Part shown: in pieces, positions 26,952 to 35,294 of the stretch
Layout of the letters: each line of letters begins with the position of its first letter
How positions within the stretch are numbered: position 1 is the first letter of the stretch
Assembly: GCA_020848905.1 (NCBI GenBank)
Contig: JADLHG010000042.1
Coordinates: 124,001 to 188,000, forward strand
Direction: 5' to 3'
Length of the DNA stretch: 64,000 nucleotides
DNA from: Deltaproteobacteria bacterium
GTDB taxonomy: Bacteria; Myxococcota_A; Polyangia; GCA-2747355; JADLHG01
Translations under genes and position numbers: made by a program
The notes under the pieces: generated by a model
Databases searched by the model: none
Told to the model about the DNA's origin: nothing
The model's input: the letters and a program-made list of their open reading frames with translations, nothing else

Positions 26952-26969
26952 CGGGAGGTCGATCGTGCC

Positions 26970-28355
26970 TCAGGGTAGCTCGAAACGCAGGAGCTGGTCC
27001 CCGATGCGGAGCATCTGCCCGGGTCGCAGTTCGAGCTGCTGTCGCACGCGCAGGAAGGTCCCGTTCGAGCTGCCGAGGTCCTGGGCCTGAACCGCGCTCC
27101 CCACCAGCGAGAGCGAGAGGTGCTGACGCGACATGAATTCGTCGTCGGGGAAGATGTAGTCCCCGTCCTCGCGACCGATCACGACGCGCGGTCGGTAGAG
27201 GTAATAGATGTCCCTGTGGATGCCGGCCACGGTGAGCTGGCGGAGCCGCCCCCACGGTGGCCGGAGGGGCGAACCGAAGATCAGCACGCCATCCTCCACC
27301 GCCGGAGCGACCGCGCGCTCCGCGTCGGAGACCTGATCGAAGCGAAAGACCTGCTTGCCGAGCAGAAGCATGTCCCCCTCGTGCAGGGTCGCCGGCTGGT
27401 CCACGCGCGCGAAGACCCCGTTACGCGACCCGAGGTCCTGCACCATCCAGTTGCCGTCGGCGATGTAGAAACGCGCATGCCGCTCGGAGAGGTACGGATC
27501 GTCGTTGAAGACGAGTTGCCCGTCGAGGCGCCCGAGGTCGAACGACTCCTCGGCGATGGGGTGCGTCTCGCCGTCCGTGCCGTCGCGGCGCACTGAAACG
27601 AGCCGCGCCAGCACCTGTCGCTCGAGGACGGGCTCCGAGGTGGCGCGTCGCGCGCCGGGCCCCATGGTGGAGGCCCCCACCGGCGCCCGCGCCGCCACGC
27701 TGCGCACGACGGCGGGCGGCTCCACGGCACGCATTCCGGCCGGCGGGGTCACGTCGCCCGGCCCCTCGGCGCGCAGGGCGCCCGGCGTCAGCAGCGTCGC
27801 CGCCTGGCCCTCCGACAAGGGGGGCAAACCTGCCAGCGCCCGCTCGCTGGTGAGGTCCATGAGCGTCTTCGCCACGTCCGGCGACGGGGCGTGCGCCGCA
27901 GGGTCGATGGGAGGGCGTGGCGCCGAAACTGCCGGCTGCGCGGGTTGCGTCGGTGCTTCGGGGGGAGCGGTCTGGACCTCCGATTGCGACCACGCGGGTG
28001 GAGGCGCGACCGGCGGGGCGGTCGCCCCGACGAGCGGAAGAGGCGTGCCGCAGTGCTGGCAGAACTTGTAGCCCAGCGGCGTCTGCCCTCCGCACGAGGG
28101 ACAGCCGACCTTCTGCGGCGCACCGACGGCGAGCGGCGTACCGCAGTTCTTGCAGAACCGCATCCCCGGCGCATTCACGGTGCTGCACACCGTGCAGGTC
28201 GCGCTGGCGGACACCTCCTGCGAGGGCGGGCGCGGCGCGGCGGGACGAGCCGCTTGCACGTTGGTCGCCGGCACGGGCGCCAGCGGCGAGCCGCACGCCT
28301 GGCAAAAACGCGATCCGTCGCGATTGTCCTTGCCGCAGTTCACACAAGCTGGCAT
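26970..28355 (-). CDS. Zinc-ribbon protein with two FHA domains
   Basis: 461 aa. Three N-terminal zinc ribbons of CxxC...CxxC type (CVNCG/CQACG, CTVCS/CKNCG, CPSCG/CQHCG) span residues 1-105. A Pro-rich linker (105-235) follows. FHA1 (SERHARFYI, GSRNGVF) and FHA2 (GREDGDYIF, SRQHLSLSL, GSSNGTF) end the protein. It is a soluble cytoplasmic adaptor likely to bind two phospho-Thr ligands. The ATG follows GAGGAG. First gene of the leftward run; a weak -10 (TATAGC, 28480-28475) lies about 120 bp upstream. Confidence 0.88.
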   Translation of the reverse strand: MPACVNCGKDNRDGSRFCQACGSPLAPVPATNVQAARPAAPRPPSQEVSASATCTVCSTVNAPGMRFCKNCGTPLAVGAPQKVGCPSCGGQTPLGYKFCQHCGTPLPLVGATAPPVAPPPAWSQSEVQTAPPEAPTQPAQPAVSAPRPPIDPAAHAPSPDVAKTLMDLTSERALAGLPPLSEGQAATLLTPGALRAEGPGDVTPPAGMRAVEPPAVVRSVAARAPVGASTMGPGARRATSEPVLERQVLARLVSVRRDGTDGETHPIAEESFDLGRLDGQLVFNDDPYLSERHARFYIADGNWMVQDLGSRNGVFARVDQPATLHEGDMLLLGKQVFRFDQVSDAERAVAPAVEDGVLIFGSPLRPPWGRLRQLTVAGIHRDIYYLYRPRVVIGREDGDYIFPDDEFMSRQHLSLSLVGSAVQAQDLGSSNGTFLRVRQQLELRPGQMLRIGDQLLRFELP

Positions 28356-28523
28356 CGGTGGCTCCTCGAGAGCGGTCTAAGCGCGGAGTCGCAGCGCTCG
28401 CGCAGGCCCACTCCTCCGAACGAGCCTCCCCACCTGCCGCGAGGAACTGCTCATTTACATTCTGGGGGAGCTGGGCTATAGCGAATGCCACAACCTGTTG
28501 GAAGGAAACTATCAATTCGCCCC

Positions 28524-29681
28524 ATGGCCGTCAACGCGCTCGACCGATTCCTCGCCAAGTGGCGGCCCCGGCCCCCGCTACTCACGCTGCCGCTGGCAGC
28601 CCTTCTCATCGGCGGCTGTGGTCCGCTGGTCAAGCCTGCCGGCTTCCGGCACCGCCCGGACTCGATCCGGCGCGGCTCGATGCTCGGCCCTTTCGATGGA
28701 CGCGTGGTCGACGCCGACACGGGGCGACCGATCGAAGACGCGCTCGTGTGGTGCAGCTGGGCCTTCGACCGCGGGCTCGGGACTGCCGGACCTGAGGCGA
28801 CCCGAACGGCCTCGGTGCGCACCGACCCCGACGGCGCGTACCGGCTGCCGCTCCTGCGGTGGTTCCCTCAAGGACTGAGCGCGCGACTCGCTCGCCTCTC
28901 GGTGATCATCTACCGTCGGGGGTACGTCGCGTACCGTCACGACCGCGTCTTCGGCCAGCGGGGACCCCGAATCGACTTCTCGCAGCGCGACAACGTGGTA
29001 CGCCTCTCCCGCTGGAGCCCCGAGCTCTCCCACGCGCAGCACCTGCTCTTCGTCGGAGGCGGCCCCGAGCTCCAACAGGCCACCCATTGGGAGGCGGCCC
29101 TCGCGACGGCCGAGCTGGACGGCGGAGGGCGGCACGCCTCTTTTCTCACGCGCCCCTCGGGACCAGCTCCGTCGGGCCCGCGTCCCCGCCGGGCGCCGCA
29201 GGCCCGCCTCCTCCTCTCGTCGGACGAGCTCCGCGCGGTCACCGGCTATCAGGGTCCCCTGCAGGACGGCTCGCTCGCCGATCCAGGCGACGCCACCGAC
29301 ACAATCCATTTCCGCGCCACCGACCGTCCCGAACGCTACGACGTGGCGCTGCGCGTCTGGCGCACGACCAGCGAAGGGCTCGCGGCGCGCTACGAGTCCA
29401 CGCTGCGCGCCCTACCGGGGAGCAAGCAATCGGACGAGTTCGCCGACCGGTCCTTCAGCGTGCTGCAGGGCGAGATCCTGGGCCTAGGTCTGATGGACCG
29501 CGCCACGTCGACGGTCGTGTTGATCACCTGCGGCCGCGGCCAGTGCGCCACGGACAAGGTGCTCCTCAAGCTCGCGCGACGGGTCGAGCAGAATCTCGCC
29601 CGTCTCCCTGCGCTCGGGGCTCCCGCCACGCAGCCGCAGCTCGCGCCGCCGTCCCCCGCCGAGGAAGGAACCGCCCCGTGA
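28524..29681 (+). CDS. Lipoprotein with carboxypeptidase-regulatory-like domain
   Basis: 385 aa from ATG 28524; an in-frame ATG 39 bp upstream is possible. The lipobox is ALLIGGC. Residues 55-130 look like a CarboxypepD_reg beta-sandwich (GRVVDADTGRPIEDALVWC ... DPDGAYRLPL). The rest is unassigned. Its stop overlaps the GTG of the next gene (GTGA), so the pair is translationally coupled and probably works on the cell surface together. Confidence 0.75.
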   Translation: MAVNALDRFLAKWRPRPPLLTLPLAALLIGGCGPLVKPAGFRHRPDSIRRGSMLGPFDGRVVDADTGRPIEDALVWCSWAFDRGLGTAGPEATRTASVRTDPDGAYRLPLLRWFPQGLSARLARLSVIIYRRGYVAYRHDRVFGQRGPRIDFSQRDNVVRLSRWSPELSHAQHLLFVGGGPELQQATHWEAALATAELDGGGRHASFLTRPSGPAPSGPRPRRAPQARLLLSSDELRAVTGYQGPLQDGSLADPGDATDTIHFRATDRPERYDVALRVWRTTSEGLAARYESTLRALPGSKQSDEFADRSFSVLQGEILGLGLMDRATSTVVLITCGRGQCATDKVLLKLARRVEQNLARLPALGAPATQPQLAPPSPAEEGTAP

Positions 29682-31210
29682 GGAGACGCCCCCGACGACG
29701 ACGCGCAGGCGCTGCTGCCGCGTTCACGCTCCTGCTCGCCATCGTGGCGGCTCCCGGGAGGCCGCTTGCCTACGAGGCCGCGAGCACCCACGCGGGCCTC
29801 ACGGGCCTGGCCGCGCTCCACAGCTCGCTGCATCGCTTTCTGCGCGCCATGGGCCTGCCGCTCGGGCTCTTTCAGCGCCTCACGCTGGACGCGCGGGCCC
29901 TCGACCGCCGCGAATACGTTCTGCTCGTCCGTAACCTCGAGAAGCTGGACGGAGCCGGCGGGTATCGCCCCGACGCCCGCCTGGGACAGCGGGCCGTGGG
30001 ATGGCTGCTCGCGGGCGCCGTGCTGGCCGAGCTACCGGCCTCGCAGGATCGGCACCACTTCTATTCGCCCGCCCTCCGCGCGGGCCTCGACAACGCCGCC
30101 TCCGGGGCGGGAGGCATCTTCAGCGTCTTCTCGGCGCTGGAGGACGGCGACACCTTGCGGCAGTTCCTCACCGGGACGGCCTTCGATCTGACGGGCGTCT
30201 CGGCCCTGCGCTGGATCCGCCACGACGAGAACCCGCAGAGCGTCACGCGCGTGCTCGAGCACCTGGTTGCCGCCGTGCGGGCCCCCGAGGCCCACGCGCG
30301 CGAAACACACCTCGTGCTCGCGCTCGTCGGCGTGGGCGGCTTGCTGCACGTGCTGCAGGACATGGCCGCGCCCGGCCACGTGCGGAACGACTACCTGGAG
30401 GGACACCTCGAGCGACTCGGCGGAAGTCCCTTCGACCTCGGCTCGGCCTACGAACGCGTCGTCGCCGAGGCGTACGGACAGCACGGCCTGCCCCCCTACC
30501 GCGGATCACCCGTCCGGCGCCATCGCGTCGAGGAGTTCTTCAGTAACGCGCGATGGACCGGCCTCGCGGACGTGACGGCGAGGAGCCACTTCTCCGCCGG
30601 AACGGTCCCTCGCACCGTGCCCCTGCTCGTCGAGTCGGACCCTACCGAGCTTCGCCAACGACTGGCTGCGCAGCTCCCCCTCTCCGAGCCTCCGCTCGCC
30701 CCCTTCGATCTTTCCTGCGCGCGCCGGCGGGTCTGTTATCAGCAGGGCCGCCACGGTCCCCAGCTCGCGTACACCGTGCAGCCGAACGGCACCCTGCGCT
30801 TCGGCCTCGACCTGCGTTGCCTGATGGCCACCGCAAGGCACTTGCTTCCGCTCGCCGCTGGCTATTCGAGCGGGCTCATCGACCACCTGTTCCGTCGGGG
30901 CCTCGAGCTGGACCGCCGCGGCTCGGAGGTGCACGTGCGCCTGCAGGGGCTCCGCTGGACCCAGGCGCGACTCGAGCTCCTCTGGGAGGACGCCTCCGGC
31001 CGTCGCCGGCCCCTCCTGGGACGGAAGCTGCGCCACCCCTCCGGCCTACCACCCGAGCTCGCGACCTTCCCCTTGACGCTCCCCACGGGGGCTCGGCGGC
31101 TCGTCGCGCTCGCCGAAGGAATCGACCTCCACGGCGAGCGTTCCGTTCTCTCGGCCAGCGTCTGGGTCGCGAGCGCCGCCCCGGGCGCTGCGCCGCGCGC
31201 TACTCCCTGA
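29678..31210 (+). CDS. Secreted zinc-dependent phospholipase-C/S1-P1-nuclease-like protein
   Basis: 510 aa from GTG 29678, overlapping the preceding stop by 4 bp. N-terminal signal peptide ends at GRPLAY. A helical domain has His/Asp motifs typical of zinc-dependent phospholipase C: STHAGLTG, QDRHHFYSP and the core LLHVLQDMAAPGHVRND (HxxxD plus a later His, around residues 224-234). These residues would bind catalytic zinc. A beta domain (residues 400-510) follows. Likely substrate is a phospholipid or nucleic acid; assignment is by motif reading. Its 3' end overlaps the opposing FHA-CpaF gene by 11 bp. Confidence 0.65.
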   Translation: MRRRPRRRRAGAAAAFTLLLAIVAAPGRPLAYEAASTHAGLTGLAALHSSLHRFLRAMGLPLGLFQRLTLDARALDRREYVLLVRNLEKLDGAGGYRPDARLGQRAVGWLLAGAVLAELPASQDRHHFYSPALRAGLDNAASGAGGIFSVFSALEDGDTLRQFLTGTAFDLTGVSALRWIRHDENPQSVTRVLEHLVAAVRAPEAHARETHLVLALVGVGGLLHVLQDMAAPGHVRNDYLEGHLERLGGSPFDLGSAYERVVAEAYGQHGLPPYRGSPVRRHRVEEFFSNARWTGLADVTARSHFSAGTVPRTVPLLVESDPTELRQRLAAQLPLSEPPLAPFDLSCARRRVCYQQGRHGPQLAYTVQPNGTLRFGLDLRCLMATARHLLPLAAGYSSGLIDHLFRRGLELDRRGSEVHVRLQGLRWTQARLELLWEDASGRRRPLLGRKLRHPSGLPPELATFPLTLPTGARRLVALAEGIDLHGERSVLSASVWVASAAPGAAPRATP

Positions 31211-33275
31211 AGAGACCGGCGTTCACGGGGACCCCTCGGCGCTGCTGCTCCTCGACGAAGCGTGGAGTCTTGCCGGCCGAGGCGAAACGCCCGCGCGGTC
31301 GCCCTTGGTCATCCGTGCCGTCCACCCGGAAGCTGAAGAGGTCCTGCAGGACCACGGCGTCCCCCTCTAGCCCCCCCACCTCGCAGATCTGCGTCACGCG
31401 CCGAGACCCGTCCGCATACCGCGTCACGTGCGCGATCACCTGGATCGCCGCCGCCGCCTGCTCCCGCACCGCTCTGCGCGTGTAGTCCATCCCGCCGAGC
31501 AGGGCCATCGTCTCGAGCCGCTCGAGCGCCTCCCGTGGACTGGCGGCGCTGACGCTGGCGAGGGAGCCATCCCGGCCGCTGTTCATGGCCTGCAGCAGGT
31601 CCAACGTCTCCGCGCCGCGGCACTCCCCGACGATCAAACGATCCGGCCGCATGCGCAGACTGTTCCTCACGAGCTCGCGCAGAGGGACGCCGCCGCTCCC
31701 CTCGAGATCCGGGGGCCGGCTCTCGAGCTGCACCCAGTGCTCGTGCTGGAGCTGGAGCTCCGTCGCATCCTCCACCGTGACGACCCGCTCGGCCTCGGAG
31801 ATGAAGCTTCCGAGCACGCCCAGCAGGGTGGTCTTCCCCGCCCCGCTCCCGCCGCTCACGATGATGTTGCGGCGCGCGCCCACGCAGAGCTGCAGGAAGT
31901 CGAGCATCGGCTGGCTCAGACAGCCACCACGCACGAGCTCCTCGCCCGAGAAGGCCCGACGGCGAGACTTCGAGATGGTGAGGCAGGGTCCCTTCACGGC
32001 GAGGGGTGGAATCACGGCGTTGATCCGGCTGCCGTCCTTCATGCGCGTGTCCACGAGCGGGTTCGCGTCGTCGATGCGCCGCCCGAGAGGCATGACGATT
32101 CGCTCGATCACTCCGAGGAGCGTCTTGTCGCTCGAGAAACCGCGCACCGAGAGCTCGAGGCGCCCGCCCCGATCCACGTAGATGCGGTCGGCTCGGTTGA
32201 CGAGGATCTGATCCACCGTCTCGTCGGCGAGGAGATCCTCGAGGGGCCCAAGGCCGAGGGCCTCGTGCAGCACGTCCTTGATGAGCTGATCCTGGTCCAC
32301 GAAGCTCGGGATGCTGCCTTCGCTGTCGAGGCCTTCCACGACGTCGCAGATGGCGTTCTCGGCCTTCTCCCAGAGCTCCTCGTCGGCCAGCCGCTCGGCG
32401 TCCACCCGCCGCAGGTCCAGGATCTCCACCAGTCGCTCCTGGATCTCGCGCTGGAGCTCGAGCTGCTTCTCCCGTCGCGGATCTCGAGCCGGCGGCTCGA
32501 CCACCGGCGCAGGCGCCGACCGTCGGGCGGGCGGCTCCACGGCGGGCGGCGGTACGGCGATGCGCCCGAGCGTGGGCTGAGGCGCCGTCTTCGGCCGTGG
32601 CGCCACGACCGGCTCGGGCTCGACGGAAGGCATCGCCGGCATACCTGACGCATCGCTCGTGTCCGGACCCACGGTGTCCCGTCCGAGCGAGCGTCGCACC
32701 GGCGATCCCGTCGGACGGAGCGCGGCCTGAGGCGCCGTAATCATCGGTCCGGGCGACGAGGGTCGGTCCAGGATCGGTCCCCCCGACGGGCGCGGCAGCT
32801 CGCGCGAAGGCGGCGCTGGCTCGTCCTCCTCGCTCGTGGGACGTGGCTTGCGTTTCGGCGGCGGGGGCGGCGGCGACATCGTCGGCCGGCGCCCCGGATC
32901 GCTCGCGGCTGGACTGCTCGCCGCCGGTGGTGGCAACGCCACGGCGGGGGTGGACGCGGCGACCGTCTCTTGCAGGGCCGCCCCCCCGGGCTCCTCGACG
33001 CTGATGATGAAGTCGCCGATGTAGATCTTGTCCGTGCCCTTGATGACGAGCGGACTCGTGATCTTTCGACCGTTCACGTACGTACCGTTCGTGCTCTTCA
33101 GGTCGACGATGATGAACTTCCCGTCCTTGAGCACGATCCGCGAGTGGCGCTTGGAGACGTTCCCCTTGGGCAGGATGATGTCGTTGCCCTGGACGCGCCC
33201 GATGTTCACCTCCGCCTTGTCGAAATCCTGGCGCCGCTGCTCGCCCCCTTTTTCGGTGATGACTACTGTGAACAT
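31200..33275 (-). CDS. FHA-CpaF: secretion/Tad-type ATPase with N-terminal FHA domain
   Basis: 691 aa from ATG 33275 behind GGGAGG (an in-frame ATG four codons upstream is less likely). FHA domain at residues 1-95 (GRVQGNDIILP, SKRHSRIVL, LKSTNGTYVNG). A Pro-rich linker covers 95-270, and a CpaF/TadA ATPase 270-690 with Walker A GGSGAGKTT, the Asp/Glu box TVEDATEL and RPDRLIVGECRGAETLDLL. CpaF ATPases power Tad pili or type II-like secretion. No other tad genes adjoin, so it is an orphan whose activity may be set by phospho-protein binding. Confidence 0.92.
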   Translation of the reverse strand: MFTVVITEKGGEQRRQDFDKAEVNIGRVQGNDIILPKGNVSKRHSRIVLKDGKFIIVDLKSTNGTYVNGRKITSPLVIKGTDKIYIGDFIISVEEPGGAALQETVAASTPAVALPPPAASSPAASDPGRRPTMSPPPPPPKRKPRPTSEEDEPAPPSRELPRPSGGPILDRPSSPGPMITAPQAALRPTGSPVRRSLGRDTVGPDTSDASGMPAMPSVEPEPVVAPRPKTAPQPTLGRIAVPPPAVEPPARRSAPAPVVEPPARDPRREKQLELQREIQERLVEILDLRRVDAERLADEELWEKAENAICDVVEGLDSEGSIPSFVDQDQLIKDVLHEALGLGPLEDLLADETVDQILVNRADRIYVDRGGRLELSVRGFSSDKTLLGVIERIVMPLGRRIDDANPLVDTRMKDGSRINAVIPPLAVKGPCLTISKSRRRAFSGEELVRGGCLSQPMLDFLQLCVGARRNIIVSGGSGAGKTTLLGVLGSFISEAERVVTVEDATELQLQHEHWVQLESRPPDLEGSGGVPLRELVRNSLRMRPDRLIVGECRGAETLDLLQAMNSGRDGSLASVSAASPREALERLETMALLGGMDYTRRAVREQAAAAIQVIAHVTRYADGSRRVTQICEVGGLEGDAVVLQDLFSFRVDGTDDQGRPRGRFASAGKTPRFVEEQQRRGVPVNAGLFRE

Positions 33276-33453
33276 GGCGCCTCCCAAGGGCGCGGCGCGG
33301 GTCCGTCCGCCGCTAGCTGGAGCTAAACTGCCGGGAAAAAGTTACAGAATCGCGGTTCTGGGGTCAAGTTTGGGGGGGCTGGGAGACCGCGCAAGTTTGA
33401 CCGGGCAGCAAACCGCATGCTAACCGTGACCTATCAGCGAAAGGAAGACGGCG

Positions 33454-34041
33454 GTGTCGATGATCCGGAGGGTGCTCATCGTGGCCGGCCTCTGCGCGGC
33501 GGCGGTGGAGGCGCGGGGTGAGGCACGCCCACGCTTCTACCTGGAGGTGCGCGGCGTGCGCGACGCGTCCGCCGGTGTCTGCGGCAAGGAGGCGCAGCTT
33601 CGCGCGGCTCTGCTAGCCGAGCTCAAGAAGCGGCCCGAGGTCGTGACGGACCTCGGGAGCCCGCCACCCAAGGCCGAGGCTCTCGAAGGGGCGCTCAAGG
33701 AGCGGCGTCTCGTCGGCTACGCCCTGCTCCTGCGCGTCGTGCGTTGCGGCCACGAGGTGAAGCCTCCCGCCAAGGGGAAGGTTTACCGGACGCTCTCCGC
33801 CGACGTGGCGGTGGCCCTCGACGCGGAGAAGATCCCGTCCGGGCAGATGGCGCTCGCCGGCGACGGGGACGCGCAGGTCGCGACCGAGGTAGGCGAGGTG
33901 AAGGACAAGGAGCGCAAACAACTCCTCGCCGAGGCGCTCGCCGAGGCCACGAAGCAGGCGGTGACGAAGTCCGTGCAGACGCTCTCTTCCCCACCAAAGG
34001 GGGGAGCAAAGGGGCGAGGCAAGAAGGGGCGCAAGCGGTGA
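33454..34041 (+). CDS. Secreted basic-tailed hypothetical protein
   Basis: 195 aa from GTG 33454 (AAGGAAG at good spacing; ATG 33460 is the alternative). Signal peptide of about 22 aa. A small domain with two Cys (VCGKE, RCGHE) is followed by a Lys/Gly-rich tail. Family not recognised. Its stop overlaps the next start (GTGA), coupling it to the GH113-like protein. Confidence 0.7.
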   Translation: MSMIRRVLIVAGLCAAAVEARGEARPRFYLEVRGVRDASAGVCGKEAQLRAALLAELKKRPEVVTDLGSPPPKAEALEGALKERRLVGYALLLRVVRCGHEVKPPAKGKVYRTLSADVAVALDAEKIPSGQMALAGDGDAQVATEVGEVKDKERKQLLAEALAEATKQAVTKSVQTLSSPPKGGAKGRGKKGRKR

Positions 34042-35153
34042 CCCGAGGCGGCTCGCGACCCCGGCGCCGAGGCCGCCGAGCCCGCCGCCTCGGACCGCTC
34101 GGCGGAGCAGGTGCCCTCCTCGTCGCGCTCTGGGTCAGCAGCCCGCGAGCCGAACACCGAGCCGTCGTGGGCAGCGAAGCGACGGTTCGCGTCCGCGGGT
34201 CGGGGCGAAACGGGGCCACGCCCTCCCGGCCCTTCCTCCGAGGCATGGCCCTCGGGCACTACACCGACCTCCCGAGGGTCGAACTCGCGGCCAAGCTCCG
34301 AGAGCTGAAAGCCCTCGGAGCCAGCCACGTCTCGATCGTGGCCCAGTGGTCCACGCGGGACGTTCGCTCCACCTCCATCGCGCCGCGTCCCGATCACACC
34401 ACGCCCGACGCGGTCCTCGAACGCATGATCGCACATGCACGGACGCAAGGGCTGAGCGTGCTGCTCTTCCCCATTCTCGACGTCCAGCGCCGCAAGCCCC
34501 TCGAATGGCGGGGCACCCTCAAGCCCACCGACTGGGATGCGTGGTGGCGCAGCTATCGCCGCTTCATCCTGCACTACGCCCGCCTGGCGGCGAGAACGCG
34601 CGCGGCCATCCTCTGCGTCGGATCCGAGCTGGTGACGACCGAGGGGATGCGAGAGCGCTGGGTGGAGCTCATCGCCGAGGTGCGCAAAGTGTATCGCGGT
34701 GCCCTGCTCTACTCCGCCAACTGGGATCACTTCGAGCCCGTCAGCTTCTGGGAACACGTAGATCTCGTGGGCGTCACCGCGTACCACAGCCTGGCCCAGA
34801 AGAACGACGCTCCCGAAGAGGAGATGTATCTGTCCTGGCTCCGGGTCCGAGACACTCTCGGCCGATGGTCGCGGCGCCTGGCCCGGCCGTTCATCTTCAC
34901 CGAGGTCGGCTACCCCAGCCAGGACGGTGGCGCGGTCCACCCTTGGGATTACACTCAGGGGACAGCCGCGGATCCCGAGGAGCAGCGCCGTGCCTATCGG
35001 GCCTTCGTCCGCGCCTGGCACGGAGACAAGACCCTGGCCGGCGTCTTCTTCTGGGACTGGTACGGCTCCGGGGGGCTCATGGATACCCAGTACACCCCGC
35101 GGCACAAGCCTGCGGAGAGCGTGATCCGGCACTGGTTCCGGAGCCGGCGGTAG
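34038..35153 (+). CDS. GH113-like TIM-barrel glycoside hydrolase, exported
   Basis: 371 aa from GTG 34038, overlapping the upstream stop. An Arg-rich N-terminus and hydrophobic stretch suggest export. TIM barrel of the GH113/GTA type: acid/base Glu in CVGSELVTTEG, nucleophile Glu in FIFTEVGYPS, plus VGVTAYHSL and FFWDWYG. GH113 enzymes cleave beta-mannans. No frameshift or missing catalytic Glu. It precedes a secreted subtilase. Confidence 0.8.
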   Translation: MTRGGSRPRRRGRRARRLGPLGGAGALLVALWVSSPRAEHRAVVGSEATVRVRGSGRNGATPSRPFLRGMALGHYTDLPRVELAAKLRELKALGASHVSIVAQWSTRDVRSTSIAPRPDHTTPDAVLERMIAHARTQGLSVLLFPILDVQRRKPLEWRGTLKPTDWDAWWRSYRRFILHYARLAARTRAAILCVGSELVTTEGMRERWVELIAEVRKVYRGALLYSANWDHFEPVSFWEHVDLVGVTAYHSLAQKNDAPEEEMYLSWLRVRDTLGRWSRRLARPFIFTEVGYPSQDGGAVHPWDYTQGTAADPEEQRRAYRAFVRAWHGDKTLAGVFFWDWYGSGGLMDTQYTPRHKPAESVIRHWFRSRR

Positions 35154-35294
35154 CGGGGCCGCATGCTGCCCTCCCCACGGGGCACTGGAGTCGCCGTACC
35201 CCAGCGGGTGGCCCCCACGCGCGGCCTGCGGGTGCAATTCCCGCTGGTTGAGTGGCGCGTCCTGCCGGCACGGGCATTGCTCCGCTCCCACGTC

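Noticed and set aside
35228-35250. T-arm-like sequence (GCGGG stem with TGCAATT loop) suggesting a tRNA
   Set aside because: No matching acceptor stem, anticodon arm or D-arm around it; the loop lacks TTC.
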